From positions 62,001 to 126,000 of the forward strand of contig NZ_WEHZ01000005.1 in the NCBI RefSeq assembly GCF_012641745.1: a stretch of DNA of 64,000 nt. The letters are read 5' to 3'. The DNA comes from Pseudoalteromonas peptidolytica. Its GTDB lineage: Bacteria; Pseudomonadota; Gammaproteobacteria; Enterobacterales; Alteromonadaceae. The position numbers and the translations under genes were made by a program. The notes under the pieces were generated by a model. It worked only from the letters and a program-made list of their open reading frames with translations. It did not search any database and was not told where the DNA came from. Below, one piece after another: positions 1 to 9,815 of this stretch. Each line of letters opens with the position of its first letter. Within the stretch, counting starts at the first letter, position 1.

Positions 1-1
1 A

Positions 2-2026
2 GCTACGCACGAGCTGACGGACTTACCGCAAGACGTGTGGCAATACTTAAAAGACAACAAGTTCTTTGCGATGATCATCAAAAAGCAATACGGTGGTCTT
101 GAGTTTTCAGCTTACGCGCAATCTTGTGTATTACAAAAGCTTACTAGTAAATCAACTTTACTATCGTCTATCGTGGGCGTACCTAACTCGTTAGGCCCAG
201 GAGAACTACTTCAGCACTATGGTACTGACGAGCAAAAAGAGCATTACTTACCTCGCCTAGCAGTGGGTGATGAAATCCCTTGTTTTGCATTAACCTCACC
301 GGAAGCAGGCTCTGATGCTTCATCTATCCCTGACTTTGGTGTTGTGTGTAAAGGTGAATGGGAAGGCAAAGAAGTGCTGGGTATTAGCTTAACGTGGAAT
401 AAGCGTTATATTACCTTAGCGCCCGTTGCGACTGTACTTGGTCTGGCGTTTAAAATGCGTGACCCGGACGGCTTACTAGGCGATAAAGAAGAGCTAGGTA
501 TTACTTGTGCCCTGATTCCTACTAACACACCAGGTGTAAAAATTGGTCGTCGCCACTTCCCTCTAAATGTGCCATTCCAAAATGGTCCAACACAAGGTGA
601 GAACGTATTTGTACCACTCGATTTCATTATCGGTGGTGCAAAAATGGCAGGACAAGGCTGGCGCATGCTAGTTGAGTGTTTGTCAGTTGGTCGTGTTATT
701 ACGCTTCCTTCAAACTCTGCCGGTGGTATTAAATCTCTTGCAGTGGCAAGTGGTGCGTATAGTCGTATTCGTCGTCAATTCAAACTGCCTATTGGTAAAA
801 TGGAAGGGATTGAAGAGGCACTTGCGAAACTGGGTGGCTACGCGTATAGCTCTGATGCTGCGGTTACCATGTCAACTGGCGCGGTAGATTTAGGTGAAAA
901 ACCTTCAGTAGTTTCTGCCATTTTGAAGTACCACTTAACCGAGCAAATGCGTGCTTCGACTATCCATGCTATGGATATTCATGGTGGTAAAGGGATTTGT
1001 CTAGGTCCGAATAACTATGTTGGCCGTGGTTACCAAGGTGCACCAATTGCGATTACGGTAGAAGGTGCAAACATCCTAACCCGTAACATGATCATCTACG
1101 GTCAAGGCGCTATTCGTTGCCATCCATTTGTACTGGCTGAACTTGAAGCTTGCTCTATCAAGGATAAACAAGAAGCGCTTGACAGCTTCGACAAATCCCT
1201 GATGGGTCACATCGGTTTCACCATTTCGAACTTGGTAAGAACTAAATGGCTAGCACTGACCGGTGCACGTTTCACCAAAGTACCGTTTAACGATGAAACC
1301 GCAGTTTATTACCGTAATGCTGCCCGTTACAGTGCATCTTTGGCATTAATGTCTGATATTTGTATGGCTGTATTTGGTGGTTCACTTAAGCGCAAAGAGC
1401 GTATATCTGCACGTTTAGGCGACTTATTAAGCTACCTATACTTAGTTTCAGCAACGCTTAAGCGCTATAACGATGAAGGTCGTCGTAAAGAAGACTTACC
1501 GTTTGTGCAATGGTCTTGTCAAGAGCACCTATATCTTTGCCAACGTGCCCTTGCTGACTTAATTAATAACATGCCTTCTGCTGCATTACGTGGCTTATTG
1601 AAAGTGGTATTGTTCCCATTTGGTCGTCCGGTTCGTAAACCAACCGACAAAATGGAGCATAAACTTGCTCAGCTACTTCAAGTACCTAGCGAAACCCGTG
1701 ACCGTCTTGCAACACACATCTACTTAAAAGACGAGCCTCTGTGCTTGCTTGGTAAGCAAGAACAAACGCTAAAAGACATTCTTGCCGTAGAGCCTTTATT
1801 TGAAAAAGTATGCCGTGGTACTGGTAAAAAGTTACCGTTTATGCAGCTTGATAAAGTGGCAGCAATGGGGCTTGAAGCTGGCGTACTAAGCGAAGACGAA
1901 GCAGCGAAATTAACTGCCGTTGAAGCAAAACGTCTTGCCGTTATCAACGTTGATGACTTTGACCCTGAAGAATTACTTGCTGGTAAAGCGAGAACCAAAG
2001 AGTCAGCTAAGGCAGACGCAGCATAA
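2..2026 (+). CDS. fadE: Acyl-CoA dehydrogenase FadE, C-terminal part (5' end outside window)
   Basis: First step of fatty acid beta-oxidation: FAD-dependent alpha,beta-dehydrogenation of acyl-CoA. The reading frame is open from base 2, so the gene runs in from the left; the GTG at 35 is internal. About 674 residues are visible, while E. coli FadE is about 814, so roughly the first 140 are missing. The stretch [20 protein letters not shown] near the window start and [16 protein letters not shown] are typical of the long FadE-type dehydrogenases, as is the extended C-terminal domain. A strong intrinsic terminator follows at 2081. I see no frameshift. The family call is secure; the full length cannot be judged here. 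Confidence 0.95.
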   Translation, partial: ATHELTDLPQDVWQYLKDNKFFAMIIKKQYGGLEFSAYAQSCVLQKLTSKSTLLSSIVGVPNSLGPGELLQHYGTDEQKEHYLPRLAVGDEIPCFALTSPEAGSDASSIPDFGVVCKGEWEGKEVLGISLTWNKRYITLAPVATVLGLAFKMRDPDGLLGDKEELGITCALIPTNTPGVKIGRRHFPLNVPFQNGPTQGENVFVPLDFIIGGAKMAGQGWRMLVECLSVGRVITLPSNSAGGIKSLAVASGAYSRIRRQFKLPIGKMEGIEEALAKLGGYAYSSDAAVTMSTGAVDLGEKPSVVSAILKYHLTEQMRASTIHAMDIHGGKGICLGPNNYVGRGYQGAPIAITVEGANILTRNMIIYGQGAIRCHPFVLAELEACSIKDKQEALDSFDKSLMGHIGFTISNLVRTKWLALTGARFTKVPFNDETAVYYRNAARYSASLALMSDICMAVFGGSLKRKERISARLGDLLSYLYLVSATLKRYNDEGRRKEDLPFVQWSCQEHLYLCQRALADLINNMPSAALRGLLKVVLFPFGRPVRKPTDKMEHKLAQLLQVPSETRDRLATHIYLKDEPLCLLGKQEQTLKDILAVEPLFEKVCRGTGKKLPFMQLDKVAAMGLEAGVLSEDEAAKLTAVEAKRLAVINVDDFDPEELLAGKARTKESAKADAA

Positions 2027-2080
2027 CTATTTTTGTTTAGGTAGTGTTACCCATACTACCTTAGCAATTAGCGTGGATAT

Positions 2081-2110
2081 AAAGGTCAGAGTTTTCTGAC
2101 CTTTTTTCTT
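2081..2110 (+). terminator. Rho-independent terminator of fadE
   Basis: An 8-bp perfect stem, AAGGTCAG/CTGACCTT, with a 6-nt loop is followed directly by a T run. It lies 55 bp after the fadE stop. A second, weaker hairpin (GGTAGT/ACTACC) at about 2040-2060 lacks a T tract. Confidence 0.85.
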
Positions 2111-2160
2111 GGCAGATTAGAGCTGGGGGAACACAGCTCTAGTGATTTAGCGTTAGTGTT

Positions 2161-4419
2161 TTAAAATAAATATCGCACCTTAAACGTCACTAAGTCTTGC
2201 GCTGGCTGTTGCCATAAATCGGCAACACTACCAAACCAATCTCTGCGCCCGACCTGCGACTTTTCAAATGTCGAAAAGTTTGCTCCTCCTCGTTGATACA
2301 CTAAAAAAATGTCTGAATATGCACCCATGCGATAACGCAGTTTTATCTGGCTCGCCAAGCGCCTATCGTCAAAACTCGTGTCACCATGAACTTCGCGAAG
2401 ATCACCATTGGTTAGTTGATAAATCGTCTTACTTCGCGCTTCAAGTACCGTCCACTGTAGTGAACCACTGAGTTCAAGGTTGTCAGTGATCCGGCCATTA
2501 AATTCAAATTTATTGGAAAACTCATCCCTGTCGTATTCACTCAAGCGGTTTTGCCCGTTTGCCATTAGCCAGCCATCACCGCTTCTAAAGAAATTACTCA
2601 ACTTAAGGTTCCAGTTATAATGTGGCATCCACGTCAAATCCACGGCGTACTGCTGTGCTGAGCCTGATATTCCTTCTTGGTCAAGCTCTATACTTGCAGC
2701 CCAAGAAAAATCTCCCACATAAGGGCTTTGATAAAATACCCGAGACTCCACGCGGCTTGGCATCTCAAACATCTCTGTGCCTCGCCCTAAATTATCTTGT
2801 TTACCGCTGGTGTAATAATCTAGACCGAGATTGAGCTGACCACCATTTGCCAGCAAAAACTGCGCTAAATATGCTTGTCTGGCCGCTAAGCCTGTTCCTG
2901 CATTATTTTGCTCATGTCTTAATGTGAGTGACTGCTTTAATCTGGTAAACCAGCTGTCTTTTGGGTGCATTGAGTATTCACCATAAAGCTCACTCACCTG
3001 CCAGTCGTTTCGTTTCATATAGCCGAGATCACGATTATCAAATTCGTCATCCACTGCAAAGTAGCGCGCAGCGAACTTTGTCTGTAACGACTGTTGATAC
3101 TCCGCCTCTAGCGATACACCTTCACCTGTAACACGTTGCTTTTGTGTTTCTACCTCAGTTTGTAATAGCGCACCTTTGAAAGACCAAGTATCACTACGAT
3201 ACTGGCCATCAAGGGCATAACTTGTGGCATCACGCTCAAGAAACGGTCTGTCTGTTTTGGTTGCAAGCACACCAGCTTGCCAATCTTGCGTGCGATAATT
3301 AGCTCTTGCGGCAAAAAACTGCTTACCGATATCATCCGAAAAGTCCGACTCAGACACAGCAAAAGTACCAAATTGTACCGACTTACCTTTATGTACAAAT
3401 CGTAGCGCCGCATCTATGGGGGTGATTGTACGTGTACCATCATCACTTGAAGCCCCTATACGACGAGTATGAATAAGCTTAGTGCTTTCAAGTGCAGCAA
3501 CTTCAAACAGGCTGATATCTTGGGTGAAAAATGGACGTTTATCGGTGCGAAGCGTTTCCACGGCCGAATAATTCACATCAACATCATCGATATCCACCTG
3601 CCCAAAATCAGGATTCACAGCAAGACTTACCTTCTGATGATGAGAAGGTTTGTAGAATAAATCAAACCCAACATCGGACTGGTGCTGGCGCTCGGAAGGC
3701 GACGTGCTTAGAGGTGCAAATTGAGCTTGATGCGCAAAATAAGGCACAAATGCCAATTGAGAATGCGCGGGAATGTGTGCTGCGATCTTTGGCATAGACA
3801 AGAAAAAGTCGTTATTTGCTGTTGTATCCTCATGGTTTGCATAGATAAAATTACTTTTAAGCTCATACAACTGTACCGAAACCCCAATGTTTTTAAGCCC
3901 CTGCTCATCTCCCGGTTGAAACGATACAGTATGCCAAGGGATCAGTAATTCTGTGGTCCAATACGTATGGTCAATGTGATTGGCATAGTGCCAATCCCCA
4001 TCCCAATCGTAATCCACGTTTAAGCTCGGAGTTACAACACCATCTTGCGATCCGCCACCTAATGTCACCGAGAATTGATATGCGCTGCTGCCGTCCCCTG
4101 AAAAGTCCACAACTACCCGATTGAAGTCAGCTTGCATAAAGCGGTCATGGATATTGAATTGTCGCTTACGCTCGGCTTTATGCTGGAAGTTTTTAATACC
4201 AATATAAACACCGTCGGTGGTTGCAAAGGCTTTTGCTGTAATTTTGTCATTGGCAGATGCCAAAGTTACAGGCACAACCTGAACAAATTGTTCAAAGTGC
4301 GTAGCAGAGCCCCACTGCGCTTCATTTAACTTACCATCAATCACAATAGGGTCCGCAAGTACAGCTCCTGCCATCATGGGATAACTTAAACCAAGCCAAA
4401 ATTTATTGCTTTTATTCAT
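2161..4419 (-). CDS. Outer-membrane beta-barrel protein with N-terminal CBM9-like domain (DUF5916 type)
   Basis: A 752-residue protein with a signal peptide (about residues 1-22, ending near VLA-DP). A CBM9-like beta-sandwich domain starts at VIDGKLNEAQW and runs to about residue 220. The long C-terminal region is rich in alternating aromatic and polar strands and ends in Phe (VRYLF), the usual outer-membrane barrel signature. In proteins of this layout the C-terminal part is DUF5916. The substrate is unknown; carbohydrate or heme/metal-related binding has been suggested for CBM9-like domains, but nothing here decides it. The start is an ATG with GAGGAAAG upstream. It is divergent from a CadC-like transmembrane regulator, sharing a 189-bp promoter region with it, so it is a plausible regulatory target. 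Confidence 0.75.
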   Translation of the reverse strand: MNKSNKFWLGLSYPMMAGAVLADPIVIDGKLNEAQWGSATHFEQFVQVVPVTLASANDKITAKAFATTDGVYIGIKNFQHKAERKRQFNIHDRFMQADFNRVVVDFSGDGSSAYQFSVTLGGGSQDGVVTPSLNVDYDWDGDWHYANHIDHTYWTTELLIPWHTVSFQPGDEQGLKNIGVSVQLYELKSNFIYANHEDTTANNDFFLSMPKIAAHIPAHSQLAFVPYFAHQAQFAPLSTSPSERQHQSDVGFDLFYKPSHHQKVSLAVNPDFGQVDIDDVDVNYSAVETLRTDKRPFFTQDISLFEVAALESTKLIHTRRIGASSDDGTRTITPIDAALRFVHKGKSVQFGTFAVSESDFSDDIGKQFFAARANYRTQDWQAGVLATKTDRPFLERDATSYALDGQYRSDTWSFKGALLQTEVETQKQRVTGEGVSLEAEYQQSLQTKFAARYFAVDDEFDNRDLGYMKRNDWQVSELYGEYSMHPKDSWFTRLKQSLTLRHEQNNAGTGLAARQAYLAQFLLANGGQLNLGLDYYTSGKQDNLGRGTEMFEMPSRVESRVFYQSPYVGDFSWAASIELDQEGISGSAQQYAVDLTWMPHYNWNLKLSNFFRSGDGWLMANGQNRLSEYDRDEFSNKFEFNGRITDNLELSGSLQWTVLEARSKTIYQLTNGDLREVHGDTSFDDRRLASQIKLRYRMGAYSDIFLVYQRGGANFSTFEKSQVGRRDWFGSVADLWQQPAQDLVTFKVRYLF

Positions 4420-4608
4420 ACATACTTTCCTCAGAGTTATGCCTGCTATTGCAACAAACTTTGCCGTAAAAAGTTCTTAACTTTTTCTGAAGAAAGCTGA
4501 CTTAACCTTTATAAACATTGACTTAATCTTAAGAAACGCTAACGTTATAGGAACAATTGGCTTTGATTATTGAAATTGGTACTCAGCGTGCAGGCACAGG
4601 AAGTAGAG
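4420..4608. promoter_or_regulatory. Divergent promoter region with repeated CTTAA motifs
   Basis: This is the gap between the divergent barrel gene and the wHTH regulator gene. CTTAA occurs at 4476, 4501, 4522 and 4528. Two of these lie in a longer direct repeat, TGACTTAAYCTT, at 4498 and 4519, exactly 21 bp (two helical turns) apart. Tandem repeats are the usual binding mode of OmpR/CadC-type winged helices, so these are candidate sites for the neighbouring regulator. This is inference from pattern only. Confidence 0.4.
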
Positions 4609-6576
4609 ATGGTTTGTTTTGGACATTGGCAGTTTGATCTCCAGCAAGACTGCCTAACACATAGGCAAAGCCAAGAAACCGTAAAACTTGAACCACAAAT
4701 GGCAAGGTTACTCGCACTTTTTATTGAGCATCATAACGAAGTACTAGAGAAATATTGGCTTACTGAGAAGCTATGGCAACACGCGGTTGTCGAACCTAAT
4801 AGCCTTTATCAGCTACTGACTAAACTGCGAAAAGTGCTTGGGGATGACCCTAAAAATCCGATTTATATCAAAACTATCCCCAAACGGGGTTATCGCTTTA
4901 TCGCGCCACTTACAAGCCATGATAAGGTGTCTCAGCATACGATAAAACCCGTAAAAACAATAACCAAGTCCCGTTTTTTCTCTTTTAGCGCCGTCGTTAT
5001 GGCAGTGTTATGCTTTGGCGCAATCGCCTTTTTTAATCAAACACCGACTGAAAAAACACCATCACGCTACGAAACCTCGAGCCTTAGCCATGATCTAGGC
5101 CTTGAATTTGACGTTGATGCACACCAAAGCCAAGATCTCATCGCCTACATTAAAGATTTTACTCACCTTGTGATTGCCAACAAGCAAGGTTATCAATTAA
5201 ATGCACATCATTTCGACTCTCGTATTAGTTTTCCAAGTTGGAGCCCCGACTCAGATAAGCTGGCGTTCTGGCAATATCAAGGTAGAGGCTGTCAACTTCA
5301 CGTGATGACTGCTGCGGGGCAATTTTTCCACAGCTCTCAAATTATCCCCTGCCAGGTTGGTACTAAACCTGTTTGGAAAAATGATAAGGAACTTATTTTA
5401 ACGTTCGGCCAATACAATGCCAAAGCAGCGCACCTTTACCGGCTAGAGTCCCATCAAATGGTCAAACTGCCACTCGCTTTGGCAGCCAATGAGCAGTTAA
5501 AAATGGCAATTCGAGGTTGGGGAGGCAAAACCTATTATTTAGTGCAAAATAAACAGAGGCTGGCAAGACTTCAAACACTCGATGGCACGGTTCATATAAA
5601 ATGGCAAACCCCTGTGACTTCCGTGGCATTTGATATTTATCATCAAGCCGTGATTGCGAGTCAATATGGTAGCCTGTCACGACACTTTAGAGACGGTGAC
5701 ATTCAAGCGATAAAAGAAACGGAGATTGGCCTTTATACAAGCTTTTCAAGCGATCAACATGGGGATATTTTTGCCGCATTAGAAAGCTTCCAAGTTAATA
5801 TTAAAGACCGAGACAACCTCCCTTTATTTTCAAGCTCAAGCATCGATTACCTGCCACTGACAAACAGCTTGGGGGAAACCGCATTTATGTCTAGGCGCAG
5901 CGGCGTATGCGAGGTGTATCTTTATCGCGATGATAAAATCAGCCAGCTTTCTTTTCATCAGGGACATGAGTACGTTGGCTTTTTAGTATGGAGCCCAGAG
6001 CTAAACTATTTGGCCTCAAACCGTGATAACGATTTAGTGATATACGACCGAAAACGTCCACTCACCCAGTTCGACTCTCAACTGAGTCAGCCTGTCAAAA
6101 GCATGGGCTGGATTGATGAACAGACACTATGGGCTTATGACGGTGAAACTTTAAATCAATACAGTTTGTCTGGGGCGCTTATCAGTAGCCATCAAAGCGC
6201 AGCGGATTTTGTCTTTTATCACCCCACAAGACAAACTTGGTTTGTGCTACAACAGCCCCTACTGCTTGAGTACGAGACGCTCTTCGAAAGCGACTCAGAA
6301 GCAATAAATAAATACTCGCTAAGTCAAAAACAAACTAATCAATTTAGTAACTTAAGAATTCGTGACAACGACATCTATTGGCAATCTGCTTGGTCAAAAG
6401 AGGACTACATTTGGCAACTCACATTGATGCCAGCGCAACAGCCTACACTTAAAAAAGTAGGCCACCTGATCTGGCACTACGATATCGACGCCCTTGGCAA
6501 TCTGCTCATCGCGAAAATGGAGAGTATCGAAGGCGATATCAAAAAACTGACTCGCCTTTCTGAAGCTGCAAATTAG
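4609..6576 (+). CDS. CadC-like transmembrane transcriptional regulator with periplasmic beta-propeller
   Basis: A one-piece membrane regulator of 655 residues. The N-terminal OmpR/CadC-type winged helix is at about residues 1-100; EPNSLYQLLTKLRKVLGD and KTIPKRGYRFIAPL are the recognition-helix and wing hallmarks. A single transmembrane segment follows at about 123-143, then a long periplasmic region with SPDSDKLAFW- and SPELNYLASN-like blades of a TolB/PD40 propeller. I start at ATG 4609 because AGGAAG sits 7-8 bases upstream; the TTG 39 bases earlier has no ribosome binding site. It has no partner kinase. The divergent outer-membrane barrel gene is the likely target. The 3' end abuts a MITE-like repeat. 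Confidence 0.8.
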   Translation: MVCFGHWQFDLQQDCLTHRQSQETVKLEPQMARLLALFIEHHNEVLEKYWLTEKLWQHAVVEPNSLYQLLTKLRKVLGDDPKNPIYIKTIPKRGYRFIAPLTSHDKVSQHTIKPVKTITKSRFFSFSAVVMAVLCFGAIAFFNQTPTEKTPSRYETSSLSHDLGLEFDVDAHQSQDLIAYIKDFTHLVIANKQGYQLNAHHFDSRISFPSWSPDSDKLAFWQYQGRGCQLHVMTAAGQFFHSSQIIPCQVGTKPVWKNDKELILTFGQYNAKAAHLYRLESHQMVKLPLALAANEQLKMAIRGWGGKTYYLVQNKQRLARLQTLDGTVHIKWQTPVTSVAFDIYHQAVIASQYGSLSRHFRDGDIQAIKETEIGLYTSFSSDQHGDIFAALESFQVNIKDRDNLPLFSSSSIDYLPLTNSLGETAFMSRRSGVCEVYLYRDDKISQLSFHQGHEYVGFLVWSPELNYLASNRDNDLVIYDRKRPLTQFDSQLSQPVKSMGWIDEQTLWAYDGETLNQYSLSGALISSHQSAADFVFYHPTRQTWFVLQQPLLLEYETLFESDSEAINKYSLSQKQTNQFSNLRIRDNDIYWQSAWSKEDYIWQLTLMPAQQPTLKKVGHLIWHYDIDALGNLLIAKMESIEGDIKKLTRLSEAAN

Positions 6577-6588
6577 CAGTTGGTATTA

Positions 6589-6794
6589 TACCAATTTGAC
6601 TTAATACATACTCAATTTAAAGGAGTAAACCTGACGCTAACAGCGTTAAAAATTTCTTATTTAGAACAACTAAATAGCAAAATTTTGCCTTGCCTACAGG
6701 ACGTAGGTACCTCGGCGTGAGCAGGACGCGGAAGCGGTGTTATCGACAAGATTTTCTCGCCTCAAAATAGACCACTTAATTAAGAAAATTGGTA
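6589..6794. mobile_element. MITE-like element copy 1 (long form, 206 bp)
   Basis: The ends are TACCAATT and AATTGGTA (8-bp perfect inverted repeat). It is flanked by TTA on both sides (6586-6588 and 6795-6797), taken as a 3-bp target duplication. Inside are an imperfect A/T-rich stem around ATTTAGAACAACTAAAT and a GC-richer core with CCTAC/GTAGG arms. There is no coding potential. The right-hand TTA is the stop codon (TAA on the minus strand) of the neighbouring membrane protein gene. Confidence 0.8.
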
Positions 6795-7868
6795 TTAAAA
6801 AAGCACAAACGCTGTATAGCTAAGTACTAAAGTACTGAGCCAAGTCATGGCTAAATGTTGTGGACCTTTTAATGCACTTAAAACCAAAAGTGGTAGAAAA
6901 ACGTAAGGCAATAAACTGACTACAGTCATCCCTAACAAAATATAAACCGGTACGGAAAAGCCAATGGCTGCCGTCAGGACAATTATCCAAACGCTCTGCT
7001 TAGCCGATTGCAGTTTATCGAGACTCAACCAATATGACACACGACCGTATATCTCAGGTTTTAGATCGATAGCCAGGCTCGACCACCACAATAAAATTAA
7101 AGTCACAAGCCCCGGCACATAATTGGCAACTAAATCTGGACGTTCAGTTTCTAAAATTACACCAAACCACAGCACCAGAGCACTCAACACAATCCGCCAA
7201 AGCAGCACAAAGTAGTGGTTATAGGCAAAACTTAGCCAAAATGTCGCTAACCCCGTAACGGATATTGACCTCAAGAGTGTGCGTGGCAGCAGCGTTGAAC
7301 ATCCCAGTATAATTAGGTTTAAAGCAACCAAATACCACGTAATGTTAGTCGCATATAGCGCTATGGCCGCCGCAAGTAACAACCCACTTCCAGTACCAAG
7401 CGGACGATAAATAAAACAAAGTGCGACAAAAAACTGCGTTACGACAAACAATATTAGCTGCCATGCTTGTGTCAGTTTCTCAAGTCCCATCGAATAACAA
7501 ATAATCAAACTCATCAATAATAAAGGATGAACAATAAGTAGAGATACGCCATCGGCTAGCTTTTGATGAATCGTTTGGGTCAATATGGTGTGATGATAGC
7601 GACGATGTGTCGAGTCCAGCACGGCATCTCGAAATACCAACAAAATAAAGCTCTGCGCTGCAAGTAATCCCCACGCAATTTGCACCTGTGTCGCGGGACT
7701 ATCGCTTTCAACTATTTTACCTATCCCCATAAATAATATCGCAATAAAGCCTAGTAAATAGATTTGGAACAGCGCCGCAATCATAAGACCAAATTGTTGT
7801 ATCTGTTGGCCAATCCCTTGGAGAGATAAAACAAAAGATGCTTTTCTGTAACGGTAATAATAAAGCAT
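6795..7868 (-). CDS. Polytopic membrane protein, probable ABC transporter permease partner
   Basis: A 357-residue, very hydrophobic protein with about 9-11 predicted membrane helices spread over its whole length and no recognisable catalytic motif. It starts one base after the TGA stop of an ABC ATPase gene, so the two are almost certainly translationally coupled and form one transporter; ATPase and permease on separate chains fits an ABC-2-like exporter. I do not recognise the permease family with certainty. The stop codon is formed by the right-hand TTA duplication of the adjacent MITE-like repeat, so the C-terminus may have been fixed by that insertion. The substrate is unknown. Confidence 0.65.
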   Translation of the reverse strand: MLYYYRYRKASFVLSLQGIGQQIQQFGLMIAALFQIYLLGFIAILFMGIGKIVESDSPATQVQIAWGLLAAQSFILLVFRDAVLDSTHRRYHHTILTQTIHQKLADGVSLLIVHPLLLMSLIICYSMGLEKLTQAWQLILFVVTQFFVALCFIYRPLGTGSGLLLAAAIALYATNITWYLVALNLIILGCSTLLPRTLLRSISVTGLATFWLSFAYNHYFVLLWRIVLSALVLWFGVILETERPDLVANYVPGLVTLILLWWSSLAIDLKPEIYGRVSYWLSLDKLQSAKQSVWIIVLTAAIGFSVPVYILLGMTVVSLLPYVFLPLLVLSALKGPQHLAMTWLSTLVLSYTAFVLF

Positions 7869-7869
7869 A

Positions 7870-8463
7870 TCAGTTGCTCGGTTTTGGAATTAGCGGCACG
7901 CAGTGAAAACCTACTTGTAGAAATGGCTCTGGTTCGTGACTTGTCATCAGCACCATGCCTTCATAATTGCTGACCACTTCGACGATATATTCGCAACCTG
8001 CTGCATCCAAAGCTGCCGTGGGTTCATCCAATAGTAGATAAGGTGTATTACGCATCAACGCATTTATAAGCTGAAGCTTCTTTTTGTTACCAGAGGATAG
8101 GTCTTCGTAACGCGTGTTTAAAAATGGGTCAAATTGAAAGTCGTGAATAAGCTCGGCTGGAAAGTCACATTGCCATGCTGTCGACGTGAGATTTAGTAAC
8201 TCTTTAGCAGGTAAGAAACTAGGATAAGGAATATTATCCGAAGCTAACGCGACACAGTTTTGTCGTTTTTTCACTTCTTTATTTTGCAACAAGATCTGTC
8301 CGCTGAACGCAATGTCTACTCCTGCAATCATACATAACAATGTTGTTTTACCAATACCATTAGGCGCAGACAGGCAGGTTTTATCATGAGTAAATTTCTG
8401 AGAGTAGTTTTTAAATAAAGCATTTTTAGAAAAATACTTATCAATATTATTAATTTCTATCAT
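7870..8463 (-). CDS. Small ABC transporter ATP-binding protein
   Basis: A 197-residue nucleotide-binding domain. The Walker A is APNGIGKTT (the usual first Gly is Ala), the signature LSSGNKKK, Walker B YLLLDEPTA, and the H-loop MTSHE. I choose the ATG at 8463 (MIEINNIDKYF) because AAGGT lies just upstream and this is where homologous ATPases begin; the 27 extra upstream codons look non-coding (AT-rich). It is coupled to the downstream membrane protein gene with a 1-base gap. It is short for the family but complete in all motifs. It is probably an exporter of the CcmA/ABC-2 type, substrate unknown. Confidence 0.85.
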   Translation of the reverse strand: MIEINNIDKYFSKNALFKNYSQKFTHDKTCLSAPNGIGKTTLLCMIAGVDIAFSGQILLQNKEVKKRQNCVALASDNIPYPSFLPAKELLNLTSTAWQCDFPAELIHDFQFDPFLNTRYEDLSSGNKKKLQLINALMRNTPYLLLDEPTAALDAAGCEYIVEVVSNYEGMVLMTSHEPEPFLQVGFHCVPLIPKPSN

Positions 8464-8739
8464 GTTACCTTTTATTCCATTAAAAATTTGGAATTTATTA
8501 TTTTGTTTAAATTTGTAGCAAATTAAAAATCTAACATATAACAAATCTCAATAATAATCACTGAGTTAAAAGCGTATCTCGCAAATACAACGTACCACTT
8601 TTTGTTACAAAGTCTTTCTACTTACAGTTTTTAACATATTCCGAACATCATTAAGCAACGTTTCATTTGGCCATCTTATATTCTTTCTTCGCAATCTGAT
8701 TAAGTTCGTAATTCAACACATTGATTAAGGAGATCAATA

Positions 8740-9399
8740 ATGAATTTTCGCCCGCTTGCTATTACTACACTTAGTATTTTAGCTGTTGCCTGTTCATCAG
8801 AAGATATTGAGACTGCCAACTTTGGTTCTGATCTATACAAGAATGAATACAATTTAGTGAATGCCACCGATTATGAAATTGCATTCCACCTTGCTAATAC
8901 AAAATTAGATGGCGATGAGCGTAATGCCGCAGATGAAAAATATCGAGTCAAAGTCTTACCCTCCAACTCTGCGCCGACCCGCATTACACATGAGCACAAT
9001 GTTAATAGAGAAATTAGCTTCTATGCCGAGTCTATTAATAAGCTGGGAATGATAGAACAAAAGAAGGTCAAAGTAAGCAATAACAAAGATTATCATTTTG
9101 TAGTCATGCAGCAGGCTAATGAAACTTTGGATATCCAACTAGTACGCAAATCTAAAGAGGATCATGATAATCAATTTACCGTTCGTATCTTAGCCACATC
9201 ATCAATGAAGCTGAGCATAAATGAGCAGGAAGTGGAAGTAACAAAAGGTGAAGTAACTGGTTGGTATCAAGTCAATGACTGTAACGAAGATATAATGATG
9301 GGCGACAAAGTACTGAGTCTATGTAACGCCTCTTTAGATCGCTCATACCTTTTAGTGGTTGGAGAAGCTGGTCTAATAAGTACGGTACTAGAGTATTAA
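8740..9399 (+). CDS. Predicted lipoprotein of unknown function
   Basis: A 219-residue protein with a lipoprotein signal peptide: basic-poor N-terminus, hydrophobic stretch, and lipobox LAVAC with the acylated Cys at about residue 18 followed by SSED, which suggests outer-membrane sorting. The mature part looks beta-rich and has two Cys near the C-terminus (DCNED, LSLCNAS) that could form a disulfide. AAGGAG lies at proper distance from the ATG. I recognise no family. It stands alone, between the divergent ABC pair and the long alt promoter region; no evidence links it to either. Confidence 0.75.
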   Translation: MNFRPLAITTLSILAVACSSEDIETANFGSDLYKNEYNLVNATDYEIAFHLANTKLDGDERNAADEKYRVKVLPSNSAPTRITHEHNVNREISFYAESINKLGMIEQKKVKVSNNKDYHFVVMQQANETLDIQLVRKSKEDHDNQFTVRILATSSMKLSINEQEVEVTKGEVTGWYQVNDCNEDIMMGDKVLSLCNASLDRSYLLVVGEAGLISTVLEY

Positions 9400-9668
9400 A
9401 AAAGTCTAACGCTTTTGGTTGCTGGATACGGGTACGCTTCTCAGCGCGGTATAACTTCAATCCATGCAACCTCAATAATCACAGAATAAATCATACCTTT
9501 TTACGGGACTCTACATCCATAAAAAATTCACTTTTTTGACCACTTTCATCAATTTTATCTATTCCCTCATCCGACCATTGAAAATAGTGACATTTGTCAT
9601 AAGTCAGTTTTATTAAACTTTTTACCCCTTCAAAAAATAGAGCATTCACTTTAATAATAAATTAATTC

Positions 9669-9691
9669 TTTATATCTCATTAAGATATAAA
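9669..9691. promoter_or_regulatory. Perfect 9-bp inverted repeat, candidate operator
   Basis: TTTATATCT and AGATATAAA are separated by 5 bp. It lies about 390 bp upstream of altA and about 95 bp upstream of the proposed -35. There is no T tract that would make it a terminator. It could bind a dimeric regulator; which one is unknown. Confidence 0.4.
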
Positions 9692-9742
9692 ATAGTGATT
9701 AACAACTCTTCCCTGCCACCAAAACTTAACATTTCAATTATC

Positions 9743-9768
9743 TTAATGTTAGGTTTAATTAACATTAA
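9743..9768. promoter_or_regulatory. Perfect 9-bp inverted repeat, candidate operator
   Basis: TTAATGTTA and TAACATTAA are separated by 8 bp. It ends 18 bp upstream of the proposed TTGACA box, a typical position for an activator such as a LysR-type protein. The assignment is inference. Confidence 0.45.
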
Positions 9769-9786
9769 AATGGCAAATTTTCAGTG

Positions 9787-9815
9787 TTGACACCCCAAAA
9801 TCTCAGACTTAACCT
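9787..9815 (+). promoter_or_regulatory. Possible sigma-70 promoter for the alt operon
   Basis: The -35 box TTGACA (9787-9792) is perfect. A 17-bp spacer leads to TAACCT (9810-9815), a poor -10 box. A strong -35 with a weak -10 beside a dyad fits an activated promoter. It would give a leader of about 260 nt. Confidence 0.35.

Noticed and set aside
9400..9480. Possible structured RNA after the lipoprotein gene (GGTTGC ... GCAACC)
   Set aside because: The arms are about 45 bases apart with poor internal pairing and no known RNA family is recognised.
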